NCBI GenBank assembly: GCA_950022295.1
Contig: OX465601.1
Location: forward strand, 76,703,501-76,767,500
Origin: Bromus sterilis
Taxonomy: Eukaryota > Streptophyta > Magnoliopsida > Poales > Poaceae
Reading direction: 5' to 3'
Length of the DNA stretch: 64,000 nt
Each line of letters starts with the position of its first letter. The stretch's first letter is position 1. Below are positions 1 to 10,823 of the stretch, piece after piece. Under the pieces are notes generated by a model. The model did no database searches and was not told the DNA's origin. It worked only from the letters and a program-made list of their open reading frames with translations. Position numbers and translations under genes: made by a program.

Positions 1-265
1 GCAGTAGCTATGAAAAGATAAAGAACACACAACAGCAAAAAGATAGGCAGGAAAAATCCTATGATGTGTTCTAAATTTTGAAAGTGGAGCGTGTTTCTCT
101 CCCACACAAAGTAAGAAAGGATCTAACTTGTTATGAACAGCAAGAAAAGCTAAAGAAAACTAAAAATAAAACCTAAGAGCGAGACGCTCCAAGCATAGCA
201 CATAACGCATGAAGTGATAAAAATATAGTGAGACGAAGGACGAACTAATGATTGTTGATGGAGAA

Positions 266-344
266 GGGGATGCACGGGGGCATCCCCAAGCTTAGACGCT
301 TGAGTCTCCTTGAATATTTGTTGGGGATGCATGGGGGCATCCCC
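266..344. repeat. Pair of short GC-rich hairpins in the non-coding part of element A
   Basis: Two inverted repeats with arms GGGGATGC and GCATCCCC around a six-base loop lie at 266-287 and 323-344, 57 bases apart start to start. The same pair at the same spacing is present in the related Gypsy copy at 41939-42017. No open frame covers them. Confidence 0.7.
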
Positions 345-990
345 AAGCTTGAGCGCTTGACACTCCTGGATCTTCTTTCATCATCTTCCATCGCACACTT
401 GAAAACTCCCTTCATACATAACTCATCATAAGCTGATTAGAGAGGTTAGTACCCTTAATAAAATAATTTTTCCCCACTGGATATAAAGATATTCTTGAAG
501 AGCTACTGTTTCTCAAGAGTTCCAAAAAGTTTTTGCAAATAAAAAGCCAGCTTAAGGTTTGCAAAAGTTAGGAGAGACAAAACGTGGCAGAATCTGTGAA
601 AAACAGAACAGCAGATAGTAAAGAATTTTTTAGGGGCACTTCTGCAACTCAAATAAAAAAACTCAGAACATACAGAAGTTTCGTAATTGTATAGAGCATA
701 CTGTGTAAACAATTCAGCTCAAAAAGATGAACTGGTATTTTTCTGGAATTTTTCTGGTCACGAGGACAGAATCTGTTTTCTGGACAGCATGTGACAACTT
801 TTACTTCCCTTGCCGTAAGAGGCTATAACTTGGCACAAAGCTGAAAAATAAAGATACAATGATGTTGCTACAAAAGTAACAATCATCAAGACACAACAAA
901 AGTAAAAAGAAAAACTTCTAAATTCGTTGCGGGCTGCCTCCCGAAAGCGCTTCTTTAAAGCCATTAGCTAGGCTTAATGCAAAAGAAGAA

Positions 991-1881
991 TCAAGTTTTA
1001 TCAAGAGAAAGAGAATAACTAGCCCGAGTAACGGACTCAAAAGGTAACTGTATTTTCTTTCTAGGGAAGTGTTCCATCCCCTTTTTAAATGGGAATTGGA
1101 TTTTTATATTCCCCTCTTTCATGTCAATAACCGCACCAACAGTGCAAAGAAAAGGACGTCCCAAAATAATTGGACATAAAGGTTCACACTCTATATCCAT
1201 AACAATAAAATCAACGGGAACATAGTTGTCATTGACAATGATAAGAACATCGTCGATCTTCCCCAAAGGTTTCTTTACGGAAGAATCAACAAGACGAACA
1301 CCAAAAGAACAAGGCTCAAAGGGCTTCAAATCAAACATATCAAATATTCTTTTGGGCATAACGGAGGTACTAGCTCCAACATCACATAAAGCATAGCAAG
1401 AGAAGTTATTTAATTTAATTTTGATCATAGGGTCCCGACCATCATCTAGCTTCCTAGGTATGGAGGCTTCTACTCTAAGCTTCTCCTCCCTAGCTTTGAT
1501 GAGAGCATTTGTGATATGCTCCGTGAAGGCAAGATTAAGTGTGCTAGTGTGGGGGTCTCTAGACATTTTGTGTAGTAAACTGATAACTTCTGAGAGGGTA
1601 CAACTATCAATATCAATATCACTACTATCAAAGGTGGTAGTAGTGTCATCTAGGCTCACTTGTTTGAAACCCTCTATGTTCATAGGAGTTTCTTTATCTA
1701 TGGTTGAGGTATTAGCATCACCATTAATAGGTCCAACGGGACTAGGAGTGCATTGGGTGCTAATAGTTTGAGTGTCCTCAACAATTTGGATAGTGGCAAC
1801 TGTGTGGTGTGTAGGAAGGCTCTTAATTCTATCCTCTTCCTTTTTTTCTCTAGCCCATCTTTCTTTAAGCTTAGCCATCAT
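991..1881 (-). pseudogene. Retropepsin-like protease region of element A
   Basis: A frame of about 296 residues reading leftwards. It begins with a charged stretch (KERWAREKKEEDR), passes an acidic Ser/Thr-rich linker, and reaches an aspartic-protease-like region with CDVGASTSVMP near residue 168 and ILGRPFLCTVGAVID near residue 239. The catalytic triplet reads D-V-G rather than D-S/T-G, followed by A-S, as is common in Athila-type elements. The frame stops at 991-993 with no polymerase after it. Its first Met is probably not a real start: the frame appears to continue gag after a frameshift near 1935. The protease would cut the element's own polyprotein. Confidence 0.7.
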
Positions 1882-3025
1882 CCTAATGTTTTCATTGATT
1901 TGTAACTGGATAGCATTAATAGGAGTGGCCTTATTCTCCTCAAGGGGGAGGTTCTAATTTTGAGCATCTCAATATCAAGGGCTAAGCTTTCTACCTTCAA
2001 AGAGAGATTATCTATTTTAGATAATTTCTCTTCTACATTTTTGTTGAAGGCTTTTTGGGTAGTGATAAAGTCTCTAAGCATGCTTTCTAATTCAGAAGAG
2101 GGGTTCTTGTTGCTAGAATAAGTGTTGTTGTTCCCATAGTTGGATGGAAACGGTCTAGGATTGCTAGCAAAATTTCCCCTATAAGCATTGTTGTTGAAGT
2201 TGTTTCTAGCAATAAAGTTCACATCTACTTGTTCTTGAGCAACCAAAGAATTTAAAGGAACATCATGAGGATCAATAGAGGGTTGCTTGGTAAGTAGAGA
2301 CATAATTAAGTCAACTTTTTCATTGAGGGATGTAATTTCCTCGACAGAATTTACCTTCCTACCTGTTGGAGCGCGTTCGGTGTGCCATTGGGAATAATTG
2401 GTCATCATTTCATCGAGAAGCTTCGTGGCAGCACCAAGTGTAGTTGACATAAAGGTTCCTCCCGCGGCCGAATCTAACAGGTTCCGCGAGGTAAAGTTCA
2501 AGCCTGCATAAAAAGTCTGGATAACCATCCAGGTAGTCAAACCATGTGTAGGGCATTTCTTAACAAGTGATTTCATTCGTTCCCAAGCTTGGGCAACGTG
2601 TTCATTATCCAATTGCTTAAAATTCATAATATTACTCCTCAATTGGATAATCTTAGCAGGAGGGTAGTACTTCCCTATAAAAGCATCTTTGCACTTATCC
2701 AAGAATCTATGTTATTTCTAGGCAAAGATCGAAACCAGATTTTAGCATCTCCCCTTAAAGAGAAGGGAAAGAGCTTAAGCTTAACAACATCACCTTCTAC
2801 TTCCTTATACTTTTGCATATCACATAGTTCAACAAAATTATTCAAGTGTAAAGCAGCATCATCTCCAGCACCAGAGAATTGATCTCTCATAACAAGGTTT
2901 AGCAAAGCAGGTTTAATTTCATAAGAGGTAGCTGAAGTGGCAGGTGTGGCAATGGGAGTGCAGATAAAGTCTTGGTTGTTGTGACTAGTGAAGTCACACA
3001 ACTTGGTGTTTTCAGTGGAACCCAT
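1878..3025 (-). pseudogene. Gag of element A, frameshifted
   Basis: Starts with MGSTENTKLCDF at 3025 and runs left through a retrotransposon-gag domain (ALHLNNFVELC, LFPFSLRGDAKIWF, TWMVIQTFYAGL). Asn-rich sequence and a heptad-like C-terminus follow. A one-base deletion near 2700 (two C where the copy at 58514 has three) breaks the frame. A second shift near 1935 separates gag from protease. Gag would form the capsid that packages element RNA. The copy at 57770-58840 uses the same start, which supports this Met. Confidence 0.8.
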
Positions 3026-3161
3026 AGTAACAGCAAGTGTGGCAGATTTTTTTGTAGTTTTTGATAAAAGACACAAAGATAAAAACTGAAAGATAAACTA
3101 ACAAGACTAAAAAAACAAAGGTAAAGGGTAGTGTGCAACTCCCCTATCTTAGCACTTGGAG

Positions 3162-3179
3162 TCCCCGGCAACGGCGCCA
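3162..3179 (-). other. Primer binding site for tRNA-Asp
   Basis: The plus strand reads TCCCCGGCAACGGCGCCA, which is the 3' end of plant tRNA-Asp(GUC). The minus strand is therefore the primer binding site, ten bases inside the 5' LTR. It is too short to be a tRNA gene. Confidence 0.85.
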
Positions 3180-3189
3180 GAAATTTGCT

Positions 3190-4835
3190 TAATGGCGCGA
3201 GAGATGACGGGTGTAGTCTTCTCGCCCTTCGTTGGTGAGCCCCAAGTGGAAGGCGTGATGCAGCACAATAGCAAATTTCCCTCGGTAAAGATACCAAGGT
3301 TTGTCTCCAGTAGGACTCCAGAGATGATAAGTAGGTGTTAGCGGCGCAACTGACGCGGACCTGCACACAGACACAGATAACTTTGTTCCCAACGAAGTTC
3401 AGAGAGGTTGTCAATCTCTCCGGTCTTGTTGTTTACAAAGGATAAAACGCAAGGGATAATAATAGCAACTTGAAAGTAAATGCAGAAAATTAATATAGCG
3501 TGGAAACAATGATAAGGATATGGACCGGGATACGTGATGTTCGCTAGTGATGTCTCTCTCCCAAAAGACGATAAAATTGCTATGCGAGGTAAACAAATTA
3601 CAGAAAGGCAATTGAAAGGATTATGAACGCACCGCAATGCTAACTATGCTACAAAAGAAAGGAAGAGGTTCAAAAGCACAGGCAGTACGCCAAGGTAAGT
3701 AGACCGAAATCCATCTGCATCTACTACTAATCATCCACCTTGAGATATCTATCCAGAACATCTCGCTGGTATTAAGTTGCGAGCCCCACCCAAAGTGTAA
3801 ACCCAAAGCAACAGACAACTGCATTAAAAAGAACTCTGCGTAAAGTAAACAATCCTTGTAACCGCGGTTACAAGCACCGTCGTTTTCCCCCTTGTGGCAA
3901 CAGCACATCCCCTAGACTCATGTTTCTGTCACTCAAGCATGTCATTGGGGGGCATGAACCCACAATCTAGCACAACGCTCCCTCTTGGAGTCACTACCTA
4001 CTACTTGGCCAAAGCAATAAACAGCAACGGGGAACATGCAAGAATTACTTAGGAACAAAAATATAAGAGATAAAAACCAAATATATTACTCTATCACAAT
4101 CTGAACATAATCTCATAATCCATCAGATCCTATCAAACTCAACATAGCAATAGCAGAAATATTACAAAGGTAACTCGATCATGTTGGCAGCTCACGAGGT
4201 CTAAACAATGAAGATCAAAGAGGGGAGGAGAACATCACATAGCTACTGGTCACGGACCCATGGTCCAAGGAAAACTACTCACGAGACATCCGGGGAGCAT
4301 CCATGGTGGAGAGGAGACTTCCGGAGGTCAATCCTCCCTCCGGCAGGGTGCCGGGAAGAGGTCTTCTGGTGCTCCCGATCTTCGGAAGCGCAGCGGCGGC
4401 GGAACAGAGGCGAGTTCGCGGAATAGGGTTCTTGTTCTGGGGTTTTCCCGTGACGGGGGATAAATAGGCGAAAGGGGGCAGCCAGAGGTGGGCCAGGGGC
4501 CCCAGGCGCCCCCCCTGGCGCGGCCAGGGGTTGGGCCGCGCCGGGTGGCCGCCTGGGCCCCCTAGCTCCCCTCTGGCCCCTCCCGGGCTCTTCTCGAAAC
4601 TTCCGTCACGCTGATTTTTTATCTGAATTTTCCCGAATTTTTCTGGCACTTTTTATATGGGGGAAAACTGAAATAGAGAAACAGCAGAAAACAGGAACTG
4701 GCACTGGGGTGCACTGAGTTAATAGGTTAGTCCAAATATGATCAAAAGTGTATGAAAGTGTATCTAGATCATAGCAATATCACACAAAACATGCATGGAG
4801 CAAGCAGAAATTATAGATACGTTTTGGACGTATCA
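3190..4835 (-). repeat. 5' LTR of element A (1646 bases)
   Basis: Aligns by eye with the LTRs at 36167-37776, 38199-39840 and 58999-60591. On the minus strand it starts TGATACGTCC at 4835. The other end is decayed: intact copies end in CACATCA. Next to its inner end it carries the subtype-2 text (GATGCAGCACAATAGC, AAAGATACCAAGG) shared with the LTR at 38199. The GC-rich segment near 4490-4580 is present in all four copies. Confidence 0.85.
4459..4466 (-). promoter_or_regulatory. Possible TATA box of the element A LTR
   Basis: Reads TATTTATC on the minus strand, just upstream (in element orientation) of the start of the gag-side half of the LTR. The LTR at 38199-39840 has TATATATTCT at the corresponding place. 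Assigned by position and motif only. Confidence 0.35.
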
Positions 4836-5377
4836 GCACCGCCACCGCGCACGGCCTCGGCGCCTCCGCCGCGCACGCCCCTGACGGCCTCGGCGCCTTC
4901 GTCGCGCATGCCCCCGTCGACCTCGGCGCCACCGCTGCACACGGCCCCGTTGACCCGGACGTCGTGGACGCGCCCGCCGGCCTCGACCCGTGGCTGCTAG
5001 GCTGCCTGGCGGCGCCGATGATGCACACGCCTGCAACCGGAGCCCAGCCTCCGCGGCCTCCTCCACCGGCGCACTGGGTGCCGCCGCGCACGCCGACGCC
5101 CGCGGCAGAGGAGGATGGAACGAGCCGCTTCCCTCCCGGATTCGAGCCCGTGGAAGGCGCCGCCGTCAACGTCGAGAGGCGCTTCGGCCGCCTGTTCGGC
5201 CGCGCCGTGGCCGCCATCGACCGTCGCCCGAGCCTCCGCGCCGGGACGTGGAATCCGGCGAGCCTCGTCTTCTCCAACGCCGGCGAGGGAGGCTGCCACC
5301 ACCCGGTGGCTGTGGTCTCCTCCACCTCCTCCTCCTCCGAGGAGAGCTCCTCCGCGCCGCGCCGTGGCCGCCAGTGA
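4836..5377 (+). pseudogene. GC-rich orphan reading frame cut by element A
   Basis: An open plus-strand frame runs from the LTR edge to a TGA at 5375-5377, about 180 codons, so its 5' part was displaced leftwards out of the window. It begins with imperfect Ala-His-rich repeats (AHGLGA, AHAPDGLGA, AHAPVDLGA), continues with Pro-rich sequence, then a plainer stretch (SRFPPGFEPVEG, NVERRFGRLFGRAVAAIDRR) and ends in a Ser-rich tail. I do not recognise the family. Such GC-rich frames can be open by chance, and other frames here are also long. It may be a gene 3' end or part of another transposon. Confidence 0.35.
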
Positions 5378-6252
5378 ACGCCGGAGTCGTGGGGGCGGCC
5401 TCCTGCCAAGCCGCAGCGGCGGCGCCGCACGAGGAGTTGGGAGAGCTCGGGGTGGTTCGCCTTATCCGTAACCGCCCCCCCCCTCACCTCCTCTCTTATG
5501 CGGTGGCCCCTATGGGCCGGCCAAAGGCCGCTGTGGCCAAGGCCCACAGCGCCACAGCGCCAGGCTGCCCCCCTCTGCCGGCCAGTGGGCCGAAAGGCCG
5601 TCTGCATCTGTTTTATTTATTAATTTGTAGTTTTAATTTATCTGTCTAACCTAGTACTAGTTATTGTATTAATTCAGCAATTTATTTCTGTTTTAGTACT
5701 GTATATAACTAGATGTATTTATATTATGTACTTTGTAATATAAATAAATTATCGGTTTTACACCGGAGATGATATGTTATATGTGTTTACCACATTGTGA
5801 TTTTTTTTCATAAACATGTCATCACGATCGAGATTAATTTCTCTCGCACAACAGACTTGCAAATTTTTTGACAATTACATTTTCCCTCACTATATTAGGA
5901 AACACTAGATAAGGAGTTAGATCTACTGCCCATGTGCAGATTATCAACTCTTACGGAGAGGCCTACGTTTTGTCTATCTCGACAAAACGATTACCTCCTA
6001 TGTGTTTTCTTATATTCAAATTGTGACATGCATAAGGTAATAGAACCATGCGCATCTACTGAAATTGTCAGATTATGCAGCCTATTACTGAGAGATCTAT
6101 ACGATCTTCAATATGCTATGTTCCCACAATTGAGGTCGAGCATTTTTCAAGTTATACACTTGAGTCAAAATTTGCATTCTTATTACAAACCACGATGGTT
6201 TTTAATTTACTACTATTAAATTAATTATCGCTGGTCCTCCATGTAGGTCGAA
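5378..6252. other. GC-rich to AT-rich non-coding stretch before the Copia gag
   Basis: To about 5610 the sequence stays GC-rich and may be the 3' flank of the orphan frame. It then turns sharply AT-rich. I looked for an LTR end and a tRNA-iMet primer site that would belong to the following Copia element and found neither. Confidence 0.5.
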
Positions 6253-7296
6253 ATGACTGCCAAAGAGTTTGAGGAGCTAGCTCTCCATGGCCAGAATTAC
6301 CCTACATGGGCCATGGACATCAAGATCAGTCTTGCATCTCGCGGGATAGCGCGTGCAATCCAGGCCCCGGAGACTCCTCTCCCGGATGGAGCTGTGCCGC
6401 TGACAGAACAACAAAACTATGCTGCCTTATTCATCATAAGGCACCATATTCATCCAGATCTCAAATCTGAGTATTTACAGGAGGAATCTCCTAGTACTCT
6501 GTTTCTGTCCCTCAAAACGAGGTATGAACAGCAGAAGGCAGTAGTCCTGCCCGAAGCACTCCATGATTGGACTCACCTACACCTTCAAGATTTCAAATCT
6601 ATTGGTGAATACAATCACGAGGTTCATAAGATATGTTCCAACCTGCGTTTTTGTGAGAAGGAACCTAGTGAAGCGGAGAAGATAGAAAAGACTTTGTCTA
6701 CTATGCTCCCTTCCGATCGGATCCTTCAACAGCAATACCGTGCTCGCAACTATGATGTTTATTCCGAGCTTATTCACATGTTACTTCAGGCTGAAAAACA
6801 TGATGAGCTACTCGCTAAGAATGGCTCTCAGCGCCCAGTTGGGGCACAACCCTTACCTGAAGTTCATTTGAATGTCGCGAATAGGCAGAAGTTTAATGAT
6901 ACCCCTAGGGGAAATCAACCAAACTTCCAGCATAGGCGAAAGGGCAACAGGAACAAAAAGTTCAGAAACCCAGGCAAGGGAAAAGGCACTGCAAAGCATA
7001 AGTTTGATAAAACTAAGCTTTGCCACAAGTGTGGATGCTACTAGCACCCTACTGAAAAGTGCACCATGCCTAAGCATCTGGTTATAATGTACCAGCAGTC
7101 CCAGGGACGCAAAGCACCTCAGAAGAAAAGGTTTGAAGCCAACTTCAACCTTCATCCACGTAGCGATGATGGAGCTGGTTCTTCGCATGATGTTCCTCCT
7201 AGAGTCATGATTCCATACCCTTTTGAGGATCCTGCTGAAACGGAGGACATGTTAATTGAGTATACCTCAAAGGACACATTTGGCGACTTCGACTAG
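6253..7296 (+). pseudogene. Copia gag with a stop inside the zinc knuckle
   Basis: Begins MTAKEFEELALHGQNYPTWA, a typical Copia gag opening, followed by a UBN2-like helical region (EYNHEVHKICSNLRF, LPSDRILQQQYRARNYDVYSE). A basic stretch leads to a CX2CX4HX4C zinc knuckle. The knuckle is interrupted by TAG at 7042-7044, three residues before its His. The same frame continues open to the stop at 7294-7296, so the full product would be about 347 residues. Capsid and RNA-binding role is inferred from the family. Confidence 0.8.
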
Positions 7297-7491
7297 TCCC
7301 ACGTTCTCCATAGTGATCTACCTATTAATGTCCATTTGTAATGATTGTAATAAGAACATAAGTGTGATTTTGTTGTCTTTATATTGTATCAAACATATTT
7401 GATATAATAAGGTTGTAATTGTATCAACATATTTGATATAAATAAGATTGTATTCTATATATTAACATGAGTTTTTCTTATTGAAAATTCT
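7297..7491 (+). other. AT-rich spacer between Copia gag and pol
   Basis: About 195 bases of very AT-rich DNA between the gag stop and the protease frame. It contains two near copies of a roughly 40-base segment sharing ATATTTGATATA (near 7395 and 7430). Most Copia elements have one continuous gag-pol frame, so this could be an intron-like or decayed region. Confidence 0.5.
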
Positions 7492-8910
7492 TTGTTTTAT
7501 ATAGTTCTCTACGGGAACAATCCGATGGAAGAGGAATTATGCCTTGTGGACAGTGGCACCACAAACTCAATACTGAGGGAGATAAAATATTTCCAAACTC
7601 TGAAAAAGACAAATGGAGATATCTTAACTATCGCTGGACGCGATACGGTGATTGTTGGCACAGGACGTGCCATATTTACCCTCCCAAGCGGTACACAAGT
7701 GACAATTGAGGATGCTTTATTGTATCCCGATTCGTCCCGTACCCTAATCAGTTACCGAGATATCCGTAAAAATGGTTTTCACATTGAAACCCATGAAGAC
7801 AACAAAGAGGAGTATCTACTCTTCACAAAAAATCACGGATATGGCAAAGAGGTACATGAGAAAATTCCCTCTCTATCGTCCGGTTTGTACTATACGTACA
7901 TCAAACCCGTAGAACATGTTGCATACAAAGTAAATTTTCAGAATGTTAACGCATTCCAAACATGGCATGATCGCCTTGGCCATCCTGGTATCGGGATGAT
8001 GAGAAAAATTACTAGCAATTCCATTGGTCACAATTTGCTTGAGTCAAAATTTCCTCAATCTTCTGATTTTGTGTGCACATCTTGTGCCACGGGAAAGCTA
8101 ATTTTGAGGCCTTCGCACCTCAAAATACAAGCTGAACCACTTCAGTTCCTTGAACGAATTCAAGGAGACATCTGTGGTCCCATTCAACCATTAACTGGAC
8201 CTTTCAGGTATTTCATGGTTCTCATTGACGCGTCTACACGATGGTCACATGTGTGTCTTCTATCCACACGAAACCATGCATTTGCCAAGATAATGAGGCA
8301 AGTCATTAAGTTGCAAGCCCATTATCCTGAAAGTCGAATTAAATCAATTCGAATGGACAATGCTGCAGAATTCTCCTCACGAGCTTTCAATGATTATTGC
8401 ATGGCTTTGGGGATTGACGTTCAACACTCTGTTCCATATGTCCATACACAAAAAGGTTTGGATGAATCATTGATTAAGAGGATCAAACTCATTGCAAGAC
8501 CTTTGTTAATGAATTGCAACTTGCCAACCTCATGTTGGGGTCACGCCATTTTACACGCTGCTGACTTGATACAACTGAGGCCAACTGCATATCACAGTAC
8601 TTCCCCTCTGCAAATGGTACGTGGAAATCCTCCAAGCATTTCCCATATGCGCAAGTTCGGATGTGCTACATACATCCCGATCTCACCACCACATCGGACA
8701 TCTATGGGCCCACACAGGAAACTGGGGATCTATGTGGGGTACAAATCGCCGTCGATTATCAAGTACCTGGAACCCCTTACTGGGGATCTTTTCACAGCCC
8801 GTCACGCTGATTGCATATTTAATGAGGAACATTTTCCGGCATTAGGGGGAGATTTCAAGTACCAGAAAGAATGCCCGGAAATTGATTGGAATGCTCAAGC
8901 CATTTCACCT
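7492..8910 (+). pseudogene. Copia protease and integrase
   Basis: Opens with the aspartic protease active-site motif VDSGTTNSI near residue 20. A GAG pre-integrase zinc region follows (WHDRLGHPG near 158, then CTSCATGK). The integrase core has its first Asp in GDICGP (near 226), the second in MDNAAEF (near 284), and the Glu in LDESLIKRIK (near 326). A Copia-type segment after the core (FGCATYIP, KLGIYVGYKS) is also readable. The frame is open for about 470 codons, then shifts near 8905-8915. Catalytic residues are present, but the element lacks the rest of reverse transcriptase and cannot act alone. Confidence 0.85.
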
Positions 8911-9733
8911 CTGATCCACGTACTCATGAGACCGAACTCCAAGTTCGGAAAATCATAAATTTGCAACATCTTGCAAATAATCTGCCAGATTCATTTACTG
9001 ATCTAAAAGGTGTTACAAAATCCTTGAATCCAGCCAGAAATGCGCCCGAAAGAGTGGAGGTACCAATAAAAACCACTCAACTCCCTGTTCCTAAAAAGAG
9101 GGGGAGTAGTACGGCCTCTGATTTGGATCCTGCTTCTAGCAAGCAGCACAGGAAATCGAGGAGAAAAACCTCCGAGACAGTAAATGCAAGTCAACTCAAC
9201 ATTGACAAACACCTGATGGGTAGTATACACCCATTGGATGGGCAACCTCCACAACCCAGCTCCAGTGTGCACATACTGGCTGGGACATCGGAACACCCAG
9301 ACTCACACATATTGGGAAATCATGAAGAGTCATCAAGGGTGCAGGAGATATCCACCAACTATATCGATTCTAGAGAATCATTTGATCGTAAGTCTACGAT
9401 TGTCTACACTTACTTTTCTGCTACAATTGCAAATACCCTTCTCAATGATCATGATCCTAAGACCATCGTCGAGTGTGAAAAACGCTCCGACTGGCCTCAA
9501 TGGAAGGATGCAATACAAGCAGAATTAGCCTCGCTTAACAAAAGAAAGGTATTCACAGAAGCAATACCTACACCTCCGAATGTTTTCCCTGTGGGATTCA
9601 AATGGGTGTTCATCCGGAAACGAAATGAGAACAATGAGGTGGTGAGATACAAAGCAAGGCTCGTAGCACAAGGTTTCACGCAGAGACCTGGCATTAATTT
9701 CAATGAAACATATTCTTCAGTTATGAGTGCTGA
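8911..9733 (+). pseudogene. Copia reverse transcriptase, N-terminal part only
   Basis: After the frameshift the second frame gives the linker (DPRTHETELQVRKIINLQ), a low-complexity hinge, and the first reverse-transcriptase segment (WPQWKDAIQAEL, GFKWVFIRKRN, YKARLVAQGFTQRPGINF, ETYSSVMS). It then breaks off. The catalytic YVDD region is absent. The sequence after the break (EWSSDGKTW, then stop) does not belong to the family. Confidence 0.8.
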
Positions 9734-10823
9734 GTGGAGCTCCGACGGGAAGACTTGGTAGATGAGCGTCGTTGGAGCAGACGGTCGGCCTACCTTGTTG
9801 GTTGTCAACTGCGTTGAAGCTTCTTTGTCGTCGAGAGCCCCGAAGCTAGCAAAAAGCAAGGACATCCCATCCCGCTGCCAAAGTAGTTTTAGAATAGGTT
9901 AAACTCATGTATTTTGTCTTGCTTTTTATGAAAATCATCTGATTTGCATGAAATACATCTGATTTATGTAAACTATATTTGAATTTAAATAAAATCCATC
10001 CAAATTTGTATGTTCTATTGAACTGCCGGCAGACGGATGCGGCTAGGGTTAGATGACCAGCTCCCGCATCAGCGTCCATAAACTGAACCCCCTATCCACG
10101 AACGGATGCGATGATCGTCTTAAGGGATAGTGTTGAAGACGCTCTAAGCCGCTGCTACTTTTCTTTTGTTGGTTTGGAAATGGTACAACGCTTACTAAGG
10201 CCAGTCGGAACCTCCATTTGAGATGCCGTCCTGGAGACTCAGGTATCTGAACGTTATCATTACTACAACAAAGAAAAAAGTCCGTAGGCGCCACCGAATT
10301 CTGGAGCTCCTAAACAAAATAACAGCAAAAAAGGACTTTCAAGTTCTGAAACACCGAGTGTATAGTGTATGACTGAAGAACGGGCAGATTTAATCTGAAC
10401 GCAAATGAATCCAAACGTCATATCAATGCGGCACTGCACGGTACGTGGACAATCAACCCGATGTTCACAATTGAAAGTTCATTTCCAAACGAACCAACAC
10501 ACATGACACACACACAATGTACAGATCCTTCCGAAGAGCAGCAATTATTCGGTGACATGACCACCAAGCCTTGGCTTGCCTTCTTAGGAGTTTCAGCATT
10601 TCTGTAACACCAGCAAAGAGTCAGCTATCTCTCAGTATACCAAGAAAAAGTTATAGAGCTCCGAGATAATAGTCTACAAACAACCTCATGAAGTTATACA
10701 GTTTTCGAAGATAAACTTCTGAAGTCTGAACAAGTACGAGGAGATACGCCTTTTTACATGATGCAGTGTGCGTATCAGGTGAAAACATGAGATTTTGCTA
10801 TCGGCATACCTTCAATACGCAAC
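9734..10823. other. Flank between truncated Copia and the 3' end of ATG3
   Basis: No gene is readable. The part nearest 10823 is expected to hold the ATG3 3' untranslated region, whose end I cannot fix. The stretch 9734-10150 has the feel of a repeat edge (GC-rich blocks around an AT-rich middle), but no terminal repeats or target duplication were found. Confidence 0.5.

Larger units (their letters stand above)
1..4835 (-). mobile_element. Gypsy LTR retrotransposon, Athila-type, partial (element A)
   Basis: Minus-strand element that continues past the left edge. From its 5' end (right) it shows a 5' LTR (3190-4835), a tRNA-Asp primer site (3162-3179), gag (3025 down to 1878), an aspartic protease (1881 down to 991) and then about 1 kb of non-coding DNA. 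No reverse transcriptase, RNase H or integrase can be read after the protease. The same order recurs in the copy at 36167-60591, so the family looks non-autonomous. Athila affiliation rests on the primer site and the gag-protease style and is an inference. The five bases next to the LTR (4836-4840, GCACC) should be the target duplication, but the partner lies outside the window. Confidence 0.85.
6253..9733 (+). mobile_element. Copia retrotransposon, truncated and decayed
   Basis: Plus-strand order is gag, AT-rich spacer, protease, integrase, start of reverse transcriptase: the Copia order, with integrase before reverse transcriptase. Coding similarity ends abruptly at about 9733, inside the reverse transcriptase, just after TYSSVMS. 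No RNase H or LTRs were found. It carries an in-frame stop in gag and a frameshift between integrase and reverse transcriptase. It is unrelated in sequence to the Sirevirus at 42617-56761. Confidence 0.85.

Noticed and set aside
3162..3179. tRNA-Asp gene fragment
   Set aside because: Only the last 18 bases match, at the exact distance from an LTR expected of a primer binding site.
4208..4649. Open frames on both strands in the Gypsy LTR
   Set aside because: They lie in a GC-rich LTR segment and the same region is broken in the other three LTR copies.
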